The notes below the pieces were generated by a model that was given only the letters and a program-made list of their open reading frames with translations, was not told where the DNA came from and searched no databases. From Kiritimatiellia bacterium (GTDB lineage: Bacteria; Verrucomicrobiota; Kiritimatiellia; CAIQIC01; JAGNIJ01): a DNA stretch of 64,000 bases. Location of the stretch: the NCBI GenBank assembly GCA_018001225.1, contig JAGNIJ010000014.1, positions 1 to 64,000 of the forward strand, written 5' to 3'. The position numbers were made by a program, and so were the translations under genes. Position 1 is the stretch's first letter, and the number at the start of each line of letters is the position of its first letter. Positions 26,881 to 35,442 of the stretch are shown here, piece after piece.

Positions 26881-27723
26881 CTATAGCCCGAGCCGCAACC
26901 GGTTCAGCGTCCGCTTGAAATCCGCGGGAAGCGGCGCTTTCACGCGGATCGTTTCCCCGGTGGCGGGGTGGGGGAAGGCCAGGCCGGAGGCATGCAGCAT
27001 CTGGCGGGGCACCTCCCGCAGCCGTGGATCGTCGAGGTCCCTCGTGAGATAGGACTTGTCCCCCAGGACGGGATGCCGGATGGACGCCATGTGCTTGCGG
27101 ATCTGGTGCGTTCGCCCGGTCTCGATCAGGATCTTCACGTGGCTGGCGAAGGGGTTCCCGCTCAACAGCTTCACGTGCGTGACCGCCGGCAGGCCGTCGA
27201 GGGGATCGGTGATGGTGACGCCGGCCGCCGGGATGCGGCCCGCCACGATGGCGTGGTAGGTCTTCGTGACCGCCCGTTCCTTGAAGAGGGCGACGGCGAT
27301 CTCGCGCGAGGCGGGATTCAGCGCGAACCAGAGGCAGCCGGTCGTGTCCCGGTCCAGGCGGTGCACGGCCTCGGCGGCCGGCAGGCGCAGGAGCCGCCGC
27401 AGGCGCTCCTCGACGCTGCCGGCGCCGTTCGTGGGCAGTCCCGCCGGCTTGTGGACAACCAGGTAGTTCCCGTCGCGGTACAGGATGGGGAGGGGGGCGT
27501 CCACGGTGTCGGGCGCGGCCGCGGCCGCGCCCGGGATCTCGATCCGGTCCTCCGGCTGGAGCGGGTGCCGGGCCATCCAGGTTCGGCGGCCGTTCACGAA
27601 CACCAGCCGTTCGTCGAGCAGGCGCTTGGCCTGCTTCCGGGAAATGTTCAGGCGCCGCGCCAGGAAGATATCCAGCGGCGCGCCGGCCTCGGCGGCGCTC
27701 ACCGTGATGGGCCGGTTTTTCAT
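26881..27723 (-). CDS. RluA-family 23S/tRNA pseudouridine synthase
   Basis: A 280-residue enzyme. An S4 RNA-binding domain (residues 15-62, 'LDIFLARRLNISRKQAKRLLDERLVFVNGRR') is followed by the catalytic domain with 'LVVHKPAGLPTN' and the catalytic motif HRLDRDTTG (Asp124), then 'GRTHQIRKHMASIRHPVLGDKSY' and a C-terminal 'LHASGLAFPHPATGE'. This is the RluC/RluD-like group; which uridine it modifies cannot be told. The ATG at 27723 gives the S4 domain right at the N-terminus; an upstream extension to 27813 is not family-like. Confidence 0.93.
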   Translation of the reverse strand: MKNRPITVSAAEAGAPLDIFLARRLNISRKQAKRLLDERLVFVNGRRTWMARHPLQPEDRIEIPGAAAAAPDTVDAPLPILYRDGNYLVVHKPAGLPTNGAGSVEERLRRLLRLPAAEAVHRLDRDTTGCLWFALNPASREIAVALFKERAVTKTYHAIVAGRIPAAGVTITDPLDGLPAVTHVKLLSGNPFASHVKILIETGRTHQIRKHMASIRHPVLGDKSYLTRDLDDPRLREVPRQMLHASGLAFPHPATGETIRVKAPLPADFKRTLNRLRLGL

Positions 27724-27843
27724 GGCCGCATCATAGCGGCTTGCCCTCTGCGGGGAAATCCTGATCTGCGGCGATTCATCCGTGGCTGTGGGGCTCGCCC
27801 GCATCTTGAGCATGCCTGACGTTTCTGCATGATCCGTCGAAAT

Positions 27844-27894
27844 GTGACACGGGCGTCCCGACCGTGCTTTTCACGGCCGGGACGGCCGTGCCAC
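27844..27894. repeat. GGGCGTCCCG-type palindrome ('GRDARAT' repeat)
   Basis: Arms GTGaCACGGGCGTCCCG and CGGGACGGCCGTGcCAC fold around a TTTT-containing loop. A shorter relative (CACGGGC...GCCCGTGCCACG) occurs at 30006-30029, so this element flanks the spermidine-synthase-like gene on both sides. Elements of this type translate as GRDARAT in one frame and are familiar from planctomycete and verrucomicrobial genomes. Confidence 0.65.
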
Positions 27895-27969
27895 GAAGGA
27901 TTCCGGCTCCCGCCCGTGCAACGGGTTTTTCTGTGCGGTGGCGGGGGGTATGTGGCATCATGGCGCCCG

Positions 27970-30003
27970 ATGAACGGCCCGAGAAAACTCAAGGCCCCGC
28001 TCCTGGTGTTCGTGACCGGCGCCTGCGTCATGGGGATGGAACTGGCCGCCGGGCGGATGCTGGCCCGGGCGATGGGGCAGTCGCTGTACACCTGGACGTC
28101 CATCATCGGGCTCGTGATGGCCGGCCTCTCGATCGGGAACAGCCTCGGCGGCCGGCTCGCGGACCGGTGGCCGGAACGTCCGCTGCTGGCCGGCGCCCTC
28201 GTCCTGGCCTCCCTGTCCTGCTTTCTCGCGCTGCCCCTGCACCGGGCGATTGCGCAATGGACCTGGCTGTGGGATTTTCCCGGGCCGGTCCGCATCCTGG
28301 CGCACACGGCCGTTGTTTTCCTGCCGCCTTCGCTGCTCATGGGCGCCGTGCCGCCCGTGGCCGCGCGGGTGGCGCTGAAGGACGGCGCCGCGCCCGGCCG
28401 CGTCCTGGGCCGGCTCTATGCCTGGAACGCCCTCGGCAGCATCGCGGGCACCTTCGCGGCCGGATTCTTTCTCGTGGCCGCGATCGGGGCCCCGGGCACG
28501 GTCCTCGCCGCCGGCGCCGGACTCGGGTTCCTGGTCCTGGCCCTGGGCGGATACGGGAGCGTCTGGGCGCTGGTGGCGGCCGTTCTGCTGTGGGCCGGCC
28601 TGGCGCCGGGCTCCTTCGCGACCCGCGTCGGCCTCGCGTTGCGGCTCCGCGAGGCCCCGGCGGCCGGCGTGGTCTACCGCGACGAGAGCCAGTACTCGTA
28701 CATCGCGGTCAAGGCCACGGACGATCCCGCCGTGCGCGGGCTGTACCTCGACAAGATGATGCACAGCGAGATGGATATCCGCGACCCCCTGAAGCTGCTC
28801 TACAAGTACGCCTGGATCTACGAGGCCGCCCTCGACCATTTCTCCCCCGCGCCCGCGCCGGTCTCCGCCTTCGTCATCGGCGGGGGGGGCTACACGTTCC
28901 CACGCTACCTGGTCGCCACGCGGCCGGGCAGCCGGGTGGACGTCGCGGAAATCGACCCGGCCGTCACCCGGGCCGCGCAGGCCGCCTGCGGCCTGGCGCC
29001 CGACGCGAACATCCATGTCCATCACCTCGACGCCCGGAACTTCGTGGAGGACCTCGTCCGCCGCGGGACGCGCGGCGAGGAGGCGCCCCCGTACGACTAC
29101 ATCTTCGGCGACACGTTCAACGACTACTCGGTCCCGTACCACCTGACCACGGTCGAGTTCACCCGCGCGCTGGCCGGGCTGATGACCGACCGCGGGCTGT
29201 ACATGCTGAACATGATCGACCGCTTCGACTCCGGCCGGTTCCTGGCGGCGATCGTCGCGACCTTCCGCGAAGTCTTCCCCGGCGTGTACGTCTACTTCTG
29301 CCACCGCAACCTGACCTCGCGCGGCACCTACGTCGTCGTCGGGTCCCGGCGCGCGCTGGAGGCGTCCGACCTGGCCGCCATGACGGAACGCCTGCGGCAG
29401 CGCCCGGACTTTTTCGGCTTCCTGCTGTCGGCGGAGCAGGTGGACGGCCTGCTCGCGCGAACGCGGGCCCGGCCGCTGACGGACGATTACGCCCCCGTGG
29501 AGAACCTGCTGGCCGACGTCGTCCGCCAGGACCGGCCGGAAGGGCTGGACTTCGAGCACATCCGGAACGGCCTGCGCGAGGCCGAGCAGGGGCGCCTGGA
29601 CGAGGCCGTACGGGAGTTCGAGCGCGCGCTGGAACTCAATCCGTCCAACGTCAAGGCCCTCTACAATCTCGGCGTGGCGCGGATGAACCAGGGCGAGTTG
29701 CGCAAGGCGCTGCAGGCGTTCGGCGCCGCGCTCGAGGCGGAGCCGGAGAACGCGGACGTCCGGAACAACGCGGGCGTCAGCCTGGCCCGGCTGGGGATGT
29801 TCGACGAGGCCGCCGATCAGTTCGAGGCCATTGTCCGGTTGCGTCCCGAAGCCGTGGATGCGCGGGTCAACCTCGCGGCCATCCGCGCGCAGCAGGGCAG
29901 GGGCGACGAGGCGCGCGTTCTGCTCGAGGAAGCCCTTCGGTTGAATCCCGGCCACGTCCAGGCGCGGCAGAACCTGCAGGCGCTGGGCGGGCAAGCGCCC
30001 TGA
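27970..30003 (+). CDS. Membrane spermidine-synthase-like protein with C-terminal TPRs
   Basis: A 677-residue fusion. The first about 215 residues contain seven to eight membrane segments like those of fused MFS/spermidine synthase proteins ('LLVFVTGACVMGMELAAGRMLA', 'LGRLYAWNALGSIAGTFAAGFFL'). Residues about 230-510 form a Rossmann methyltransferase-like domain of the spermine/spermidine synthase family, with 'VIGGGGYTFPRYL', 'VDVAEIDPAVTRAA' and 'YDYIFGDTFNDYSVPYHLTT'. The last about 140 residues are four TPR-like repeats ('AVREFERALELNPSNVKALYNLGVARMNQG'). Polyamine transfer activity is not assured because membrane members often lack it. The ATG at 27970 gives the membrane domain directly. 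Confidence 0.75.
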   Translation: MNGPRKLKAPLLVFVTGACVMGMELAAGRMLARAMGQSLYTWTSIIGLVMAGLSIGNSLGGRLADRWPERPLLAGALVLASLSCFLALPLHRAIAQWTWLWDFPGPVRILAHTAVVFLPPSLLMGAVPPVAARVALKDGAAPGRVLGRLYAWNALGSIAGTFAAGFFLVAAIGAPGTVLAAGAGLGFLVLALGGYGSVWALVAAVLLWAGLAPGSFATRVGLALRLREAPAAGVVYRDESQYSYIAVKATDDPAVRGLYLDKMMHSEMDIRDPLKLLYKYAWIYEAALDHFSPAPAPVSAFVIGGGGYTFPRYLVATRPGSRVDVAEIDPAVTRAAQAACGLAPDANIHVHHLDARNFVEDLVRRGTRGEEAPPYDYIFGDTFNDYSVPYHLTTVEFTRALAGLMTDRGLYMLNMIDRFDSGRFLAAIVATFREVFPGVYVYFCHRNLTSRGTYVVVGSRRALEASDLAAMTERLRQRPDFFGFLLSAEQVDGLLARTRARPLTDDYAPVENLLADVVRQDRPEGLDFEHIRNGLREAEQGRLDEAVREFERALELNPSNVKALYNLGVARMNQGELRKALQAFGAALEAEPENADVRNNAGVSLARLGMFDEAADQFEAIVRLRPEAVDARVNLAAIRAQQGRGDEARVLLEEALRLNPGHVQARQNLQALGGQAP

Positions 30004-30005
30004 AT

Positions 30006-30029
30006 CACGGGCGGGACGCCCGTGCCACG
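30006..30029. repeat. Short GGGCGGGACGCCCG palindrome ('GRDARAT' repeat)
   Basis: CACGGGC (30006-30012) and GCCCGTG (30018-30024) followed by CCACG match the arms of the larger element at 27844-27894. Confidence 0.55.
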
Positions 30030-30058
30030 TTTGGTACGGCGTAGCATCCCCAAAACGA

Positions 30059-30086
30059 ACGACCCCGGCGTTTCCGCCGGGGTCGT
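30059..30086 (-). terminator. Intrinsic terminator of the PEP-CTERM gene
   Basis: A perfect 12-base stem (ACGACCCCGGCG / CGCCGGGGTCGT) with a 4-base loop lies 24 bases past the minus-strand stop codon. Read on the minus strand it is followed by TCGTTTTGG, a short T-rich tail. It could also work for the convergent plus-strand gene. Confidence 0.75.
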
Positions 30087-30109
30087 CTCACAAACTCTGT
30101 ACGGTCCGC

Positions 30110-30709
30110 TTACCGCTGCTTGCGGGTCAGCCGCAGGCCGATCAGGCCCAACGCCACCAGCGCCAGCACGCCCGGCTCCGGAATGGCCAGAGGAGTCAAG
30201 GTCGTGTCCACATCACCACCATAGGTGACGTCAAAGTCGTCGGCCACGGGATCGGAATGCGGATAGGTCCAAGTTGGGCCATTCGCATAGCGGTTAGTCA
30301 CAGACGTCGGAACACTGCCAGCGGCATAATTCGGAGACGCATCACTCCAGAAGCGGGCAAAATACACCCGATTCGATTGCACATCTCCACCCGCCGCAGT
30401 CAATCCGCCGGAGAACCAGCCATCGTCGCCGCCTGCTGCGCCGGCGCCAATCCAGCGCCACTCGATGACGACATCATCCGTCGAACCTGTGCCATCGCCA
30501 GAAGCATAAGCTTGGTCAGCCACTCCATTGGCGCCGACCCAAAGCAACTGAACGAAGCACCCGATACTGCTGCTGACATCCCCACCCAGCAACGTCGTTC
30601 CATCCCCGTAATTCGCATAGCCAACGTTCATGAACCACGAGATGCCCTCGCCCGACGCCCCAAGCGCTAAACCGCACAACACCGCGACGACTAACATGAG
30701 CTTACGCAT
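30110..30709 (-). CDS. PEP-CTERM sorting domain protein
   Basis: A 199-residue exported protein. It has a signal peptide (MRKLMLVVAVLCGLALGASG) and a clear C-terminal PEP-CTERM tail: 'AIPEPGVLALVALGLIGLRLTRKQR', i.e. PEP motif, one membrane helix, basic end. Proteins with this tail are anchored by an exosortase; none is encoded in this window. The mature part is Gly/Asp-rich with no recognised domain. GGAGG lies 6-7 bases before the ATG. Base composition is slightly lower in GC than that of the housekeeping genes. Confidence 0.85.
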   Translation of the reverse strand: MRKLMLVVAVLCGLALGASGEGISWFMNVGYANYGDGTTLLGGDVSSSIGCFVQLLWVGANGVADQAYASGDGTGSTDDVVIEWRWIGAGAAGGDDGWFSGGLTAAGGDVQSNRVYFARFWSDASPNYAAGSVPTSVTNRYANGPTWTYPHSDPVADDFDVTYGGDVDTTLTPLAIPEPGVLALVALGLIGLRLTRKQR

Positions 30710-30762
30710 TATTGTCCTCCACCTTTTATGTCTGTCTGTATTCCCTGCTTACGTCCACATTG

Positions 30763-31512
30763 CTAGAAAGTGTACGGTCGAGCTTCTGCCCAGTTGAAGT
30801 TTAGCGAGTTCCTATTGCGATAGAAGAACCCCGCGCCTGAACCCACATACACATTGGTTGCCAAAACATTGGCTAACGTATACCACTTCTTGTCCGATTG
30901 TTTCAACCAGTAAATCTCATATTTTTTTGTGGCTGTGTTCCACACCGAAACCTGGTCTGCGACGCCTTCGGACTTGCCTGACAATCCGTTCGTGAGCTTA
31001 CTGTCATTAATGTTAACAGATGTGCTGAACGGATAAGAAACCATTGACAATCCCGGGACCAATACATTAGTGATAACGCTATCCTCCGGAACGTCTCCGC
31101 TCACCACGACAATTCTATTGGTGGACGCGCGGTTTCGAATATAGAAGCCATCTTCGGTGTCTATGTACACATTCGTTGCCCGTTGATTGCTTAGGTCATA
31201 CCAGTAGTTGTCTGTAGATTTCAGCCAGTAGGTCTGATACTTCTGCAAGCTTGCATCCCAAATAATGATCTGATCGGCTACGCCTTCCGATTTGCCGCTT
31301 GTCAACTGCGCACCGATTACTTGATCAAGATTATTCGTCGTTTTGTCGAATGGGACGGAAAGCATGGTTAGAGTGCTTGACGACGCCGTTAACTTCTGAA
31401 ACCCCACCACATTGACGGAGTACACTTCGCTCTGGCCGGAGGAGGAGAGGACCAGGAGGCCGCAGAGGAGGGCTGCACCGGACCATACCGCTTTCTTGCA
31501 CGCGTTGCGCAT
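30763..31512 (-). CDS. Secreted protein with an internally duplicated module
   Basis: A 249-residue exported protein with a signal peptide at residues 1-28 and mature start 'SEVYSVNVVGFQKL', a start pattern I associate with verrucomicrobial secreted proteins. The body consists of two related modules, about residues 68-126 and 177-235. Both contain 'GKSEGVADQ..(I/V)(I/S)(I/V)W', 'KY..YWLK..D..WY.L', and 'ATNVY....GF(Y/F)(I/Y)RNR'. GC content is visibly lower than that of the neighbours. Function unknown. It may form a unit with the PEP-CTERM gene 53 bases downstream. A -35/-10 pair with an embedded inverted repeat lies at 31558-31586. Confidence 0.65.
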   Translation of the reverse strand: MRNACKKAVWSGAALLCGLLVLSSSGQSEVYSVNVVGFQKLTASSSTLTMLSVPFDKTTNNLDQVIGAQLTSGKSEGVADQIIIWDASLQKYQTYWLKSTDNYWYDLSNQRATNVYIDTEDGFYIRNRASTNRIVVVSGDVPEDSVITNVLVPGLSMVSYPFSTSVNINDSKLTNGLSGKSEGVADQVSVWNTATKKYEIYWLKQSDKKWYTLANVLATNVYVGSGAGFFYRNRNSLNFNWAEARPYTF

Positions 31513-31557
31513 GGGTGAATCCGCCTTTCTTGTGAAGCTTCCGAAATCGATAACGTA

Positions 31558-31586
31558 AACATACCGGTAACGCGTTTTACCGTAAA
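31558..31586 (-). promoter_or_regulatory. Predicted promoter with operator-like inverted repeat
   Basis: On the minus strand TTTACG (31586-31581) and TATGTT (31563-31558) are spaced by exactly 17 bases, upstream of the gene ending at 31512. The spacer contains the inverted repeat GGTAA-AACGCG-TTACC, placed where a repressor would block RNA polymerase. Confidence 0.45.
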
Positions 31587-31878
31587 GGCCTTTTTTGCTC
31601 TTTTTTCACTTTTTTTGCGATATCGTAAATTGCTATTATACAGGTCATTATGACTTCTCTGTCCGAGCGGTTCGGGCTTCAAGTTCCGTGATTGGCCGTG
31701 GTGGAGTTCCCTCTTCCGCCTGCGGTCTCGCGGGAGCTCGACCCTCCAAAGGATAAAACGAGGGGGATGTTTCATGTCGACTCGAGCCATACGGATTCAT
31801 ACGTAGATTGAGAGAACGTTGACATGGTCCGTATTCCCACGTAGTAGTTTTCGAGCCGATTCTGACAGAAGGATGATC
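31587..31878. other. Intergenic spacer between secreted-protein operon and greA
   Basis: Together with the promoter above, this completes a 366-base gene-free stretch. It contains AT-rich DNA (31588-31645), a palindromic GGAGGGTCGAGC-type repeat at 31702-31748, and the greA ribosome binding site AGAAGGA just before 31879. No gene or RNA structure is recognised. Confidence 0.5.
31702..31748. repeat. GGAGGGTCGAGC-type palindromic repeat
   Basis: TGGAG at 31702 pairs with CTCCA at 31744-31748 and inner arms pair imperfectly. The right arm (CGCGGGAGCTCGACCCTCCA) is the reverse complement, with one change, of the partial copy at 18452. Confidence 0.55.
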
Positions 31879-34065
31879 ATGGACAAAGACACTCATTCGC
31901 CGACCTCACCACCCTCCGGGGTTGACCGCGAGGAATGGTTCCTGGCCCGCCTCGCCGACGACCCCCTGCCGAACGCCACGCTGCTGGATTTTCTCAAGAC
32001 GCTTCCGCCCGCCGGCGAGACCGAGCGGGCCGACGCCTGGGCCGAACTGCTGGAGGACACCCTGGTGGAACGCGGACAGCATCTCGCGGCGCTGTCGCTG
32101 CTGCGCGTCCGCTCGACGTGGGGCGCGCCCGGCCGCGACGCGGCGTACTGGCGCGCCCGCGCCATGGCCCTGCTGGACTCCGATCACGACCGGCGCGCGC
32201 TGGTGCCCCACGCCGGGTTCGATGCCGGGCTGCCGGTGGCGGAGGGATTCCGCCGGCTCGATTTCCTGCTCTCGCTGCGGCCGGGCATGCTGTGCCTGGA
32301 CCACACGTGGGGGTTCGGTGTGATCCAGCGCGTGGACTCGTTCTACGGCCGGGTGGAAATCAATTTCGAACGGAAGCCCGATCATTTCCTGGCGCTGGCC
32401 TACGCGGCGGAATCGCTGAAGCTGTTGCCCGAGGATCACCTGCTGTCGCGCCTCTACCGTAAACCCGAGGAGACGGCTGGGCTCGTGAGCGATAAGCCGG
32501 CCGAGGTCGTCCGCCTCGCCCTGCGGAGTTACGGGCCGCTGACGCCGGCCCAACTCCAGGAGATCCTCTCGCCTCGCCTGGTGCCGGGGGAGGGCTGGAA
32601 AAAATTCTGGGACAGCGCGCGGGCCGCGCTGAAAAAAGATCCGCTGGCCGACGTGCCGGCGAAGCGCTCCGAGCCGCTGCGGCTGCGGGACAAGCCGGCG
32701 GCCTTCGACGCCGTGTGGCTGGCCGGGCTAGCCGCCGAGCGCGACCTGGCTCGGATCGCGGCCGAGGTCGAGCGGTACGAGCGCGAACGCGGCTCGATGG
32801 AGATCCCGGTGGGCGAGGACGCGGCGCGCGAGGCGATCGCGGAGCGGCTGGCCTTCCTTATTAAGGGAGTCGGGACGTCGCGGCCGGACCTCGAGGTGGT
32901 CGCGGTGCTGGCGGCGGAGCGGCTTGGGATCGCGCCGGAGGGCATCGGCGCCGCGGGCCGCGTGAAGGAATGGTTGGGCGAATCGCGTTTCCTGGAGATG
33001 GTCAAGGAACTGCCCGCCCGGACGGTGCCGCCGTTTTTGGATGCGCTGGAAAAGACCGATCCGGAAGCGGCGCGCGCGCTCTGGCTGGCCAACCTGAACC
33101 GCATGGGCTTCACGGCGCTGGCGGAGGCCATCGCCCGGCTGGAGGCGGCGAGGTGTGACGGCCGCTGCGCGGACGCGCTGCGGGAACTGCTGGCGGCGCG
33201 CAAGGCGGAGGTCGAGGTGCTGTACTGGATCACCCGGCACATGGACCGGCTGGACGGCTGGGACCTGGCCACGCCTACCGAATTGATGACCCAGGTGCTG
33301 GACCATCTGGCCGCGGACTACAACGGCGAGCGGCTGAAGGTGAAAAACCAGTTGCGCTCGCGGTTCGAACAGAAGGAATGGCTGCCGCCGATGCTGGCGG
33401 CGCTCGACGAGCGGAAGCGGCGCGAGACGCTCCTGCGGGTGCGCGAATCGCCCGCGTGGTCGGCCCTGGACCGGCAGTCGGTGATGGCGCAGATCGTCAA
33501 GCTGTACCCGGAGCTCGAGGCGGTCCTGTCCGGGGCGCCGGCGGAGAAGCCCGCGGACGCGGCGCCCGCGGCGGTGACGTCGTGGCGGACGTACCGCGAG
33601 CGGCAGGCGCAACTGGAGAAGCTGGTGCGCGAGGAGATCCCGCGCAACAGCCGGGACATCGCGACGGCCCGGGCCCACGGCGACCTGCGCGAGAACGCCG
33701 AGTTCAAGGCGGCCAAGGAAATGCAGGGCATCCTGTTCCGCCGGCGCGCGGAGTGGGAGGCGATGCTGCAGCGCGTGCAGCCGTCCGATTTCCGGAGCCC
33801 GGCCGGCGAGGGCGCGGGCCAGGGGACGGCCGTGCGGCTGCGGTACGCGGACGGGCGCGAGGAGCGCTATCACATCCTGGGCGAGTGGGACCAGGACGAG
33901 GCGCTGCACATCATCTCCAGCCAGACGCGGATGGCCCAGGCGCTGCAGGGGCATCGGCCCGGCGAGACGGTCAAGGTGCCGACGGCCTCCGGCGAGGCGG
34001 ACTGCGCGCTGGTCGAGGTCGGTCCGCTGCCGGACGAGATCCGCGCGTGGATCGGCCGGCCGTGA
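31879..34065 (+). CDS. greA: GreA/GreB-family transcription elongation factor with very long N-terminal extension
   Basis: A 728-residue protein, versus about 158 for ordinary GreA. The last about 150 residues form the GreA domain: coiled coil 'IPRNSRDIATARAHGDLRENAEFKAAKEMQGILFRRRAEWEAML' with the acidic tip, then the FKBP-like C-terminal domain ('VRLRYADGREERYHILGEWDQDE'). The about 570-residue N-terminal part is alpha-helical and contains 'GFGVIQRVDSFYGRVEINFERKPDH', a CarD/Tudor-like strand pair. Chlamydial GreA has a comparable extension. It rescues backtracked RNA polymerase. The second of two near ATGs (31879) was chosen because AGAAGGA sits 5-6 bases upstream; the ATG at 31873 would be too close. 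Confidence 0.85.
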   Translation: MDKDTHSPTSPPSGVDREEWFLARLADDPLPNATLLDFLKTLPPAGETERADAWAELLEDTLVERGQHLAALSLLRVRSTWGAPGRDAAYWRARAMALLDSDHDRRALVPHAGFDAGLPVAEGFRRLDFLLSLRPGMLCLDHTWGFGVIQRVDSFYGRVEINFERKPDHFLALAYAAESLKLLPEDHLLSRLYRKPEETAGLVSDKPAEVVRLALRSYGPLTPAQLQEILSPRLVPGEGWKKFWDSARAALKKDPLADVPAKRSEPLRLRDKPAAFDAVWLAGLAAERDLARIAAEVERYERERGSMEIPVGEDAAREAIAERLAFLIKGVGTSRPDLEVVAVLAAERLGIAPEGIGAAGRVKEWLGESRFLEMVKELPARTVPPFLDALEKTDPEAARALWLANLNRMGFTALAEAIARLEAARCDGRCADALRELLAARKAEVEVLYWITRHMDRLDGWDLATPTELMTQVLDHLAADYNGERLKVKNQLRSRFEQKEWLPPMLAALDERKRRETLLRVRESPAWSALDRQSVMAQIVKLYPELEAVLSGAPAEKPADAAPAAVTSWRTYRERQAQLEKLVREEIPRNSRDIATARAHGDLRENAEFKAAKEMQGILFRRRAEWEAMLQRVQPSDFRSPAGEGAGQGTAVRLRYADGREERYHILGEWDQDEALHIISSQTRMAQALQGHRPGETVKVPTASGEADCALVEVGPLPDEIRAWIGRP

Positions 34066-34075
34066 GATCGAAAGC

Positions 34076-34106
34076 CTGTAGCCGGGATCGCCGATCCCGG
34101 CTACAG
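34076..34106. repeat. GTAGCCGGGATC palindrome
   Basis: A perfect 15-base inverted repeat (CTGTAGCCGGGATCG / CGATCCCGGCTACAG) around a single base, located 10 bases after the greA stop. There is no T-run, so terminator function is uncertain. Ends resemble those of the elements at 14603 and 35315. Confidence 0.7.
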
Positions 34107-34204
34107 CGGAGCGCTCTGGAACGAACTCCCTGTTCCCGTTTTCCTCTTTTTTTCCCGAGCGGGCGGGGTATAGTCCGGGCGATTTCAACCACGGGGAACA
34201 CATC

Positions 34205-35263
34205 ATGATCAAGGCGAAGGTCGTCGGCGCGGGCGGGTACGGGGGCGTGGGGATCACGGAGCTGCTGCTGCGGCACCCGGAGGCGCGGATCGCGTGCCTG
34301 GTGGACGTCACGGACGTGGGCTCGCCGATGAGCGCGCTGTATCCGCACCTGGCGGGATTCTGCGACACGAAGATCGTCGCGCCGGACAGCCCGGAGGCGC
34401 AGGCGCCGGCGGACGTGGTGTTCTTCTCCACGCCGGACGGCGTCGGCATGCAGTTCGCCGAGGCGGAACTGAAGAAGGGCGCGCGGGTCATTGATTACAG
34501 CGGCGACTTCCGGTTCAACGACGCGGAGACCTACGCGGAGTACGCCCGGCGCATCGGGCGCGACCCCGTTCACAAGTCGCCGCACCTGCTGCCGCAGTCG
34601 GTGTACGGGCTGGCCGAACTGCACCGGGCGCAGATCGGGAAGGACCAGAGACTGGTCGGCAACCCCGGCTGCTTCGCGGTGAGCTGCCTGCTCGGGCTGG
34701 CGCCGGCGATCCGGAACGGCCTGGTGGATCTCGCCAGCCTGATCTGCGACTGCAAGACGGGCGTGTCGGGCGCGGGCAAGAAGCCGGCGGCGACGTTCCA
34801 CTACCCGGCGCGGTACGACCACATGAACGCCTACCGCCTCTCCGGCCACCAGCACGTGATGGAGGTCGAGCGGGAACTCGGCCTGCTGGCGGGCGGGCCG
34901 GTCCGCGTGACGTTCACCGCGCAGGTCGTGCCGACGTGCCGGGGGATCATGTCCTGCCTGTACGGGACGCTCAAGCCGGGCGTCACGCCGGCGGCCGTCG
35001 CGGAGGCGTACAAGACCTTCTACGCGGGGAGCCCGTTCGTCCGGCTGTACGACCGGACGGCGGCGGTCGGGACCGTCCACGTGCGCGGCACCAACTACGG
35101 CAACCTGATCGTGGACGTGGACGAGCGGACGAACCGCCTGCGCGTCGTGTCGCACATCGACAACCTGATGAAGGGCCAGGCCGGGAACGCGCTGCAGAAC
35201 ATGAACCTGCTCTTCGGCCTGCCTGAAACCAGCGGGCTCGACCGGGCGGGGCAGTACCCCTGA
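34205..35263 (+). CDS. argC: N-acetyl-gamma-glutamyl-phosphate reductase
   Basis: A 352-residue NADPH-dependent enzyme of arginine biosynthesis that reduces N-acetylglutamyl phosphate to the semialdehyde. Visible: the N-terminal nucleotide-binding 'VVGAGGYGGVGITELLLRHPEA', 'FFSTPDGVGMQFAEAELKKGARVIDYSGDFR', the catalytic Cys156 in 'LVGNPGCFAVSCLLGLAPA', and 'SGAGKKPAATFHYPARYDHMNAYRLSGHQH'. Length fits the family. A TATAGT at 34169-34174 may be the -10 box. argH lies 13 kb further on, so the arginine genes are dispersed. Confidence 0.95.
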   Translation: MIKAKVVGAGGYGGVGITELLLRHPEARIACLVDVTDVGSPMSALYPHLAGFCDTKIVAPDSPEAQAPADVVFFSTPDGVGMQFAEAELKKGARVIDYSGDFRFNDAETYAEYARRIGRDPVHKSPHLLPQSVYGLAELHRAQIGKDQRLVGNPGCFAVSCLLGLAPAIRNGLVDLASLICDCKTGVSGAGKKPAATFHYPARYDHMNAYRLSGHQHVMEVERELGLLAGGPVRVTFTAQVVPTCRGIMSCLYGTLKPGVTPAAVAEAYKTFYAGSPFVRLYDRTAAVGTVHVRGTNYGNLIVDVDERTNRLRVVSHIDNLMKGQAGNALQNMNLLFGLPETSGLDRAGQYP

Positions 35264-35314
35264 TCCGCGGCGGAGGCCGGATTGTTCAGGGGTGAGACGC
35301 GCCGTATCCGCCCG

Positions 35315-35405
35315 CCCGTAGCGCCGCCTCGCCTCGAGGCGCGCGCAACGAGGCGCATGAATTCGGCTGGACGGCCCCGGCTCGAGGGCGAGCCGGGGCT
35401 ACGGG
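35315..35405. repeat. CCCGTAGC...GCTACGGG palindromic repeat
   Basis: Arms CCCGTAGC (35315-35322) and GCTACGGG (35398-35405) enclose GC-rich sub-hairpins such as CCCCGGCTCGAGGGCGAGCCGG. It lies between the convergent argC and LmbE-like genes and could also act as a bidirectional terminator. Confidence 0.6.
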
Positions 35406-35442
35406 CCTCACGAAATCGTCAAGCCGGCATGGATGTTTCTGG

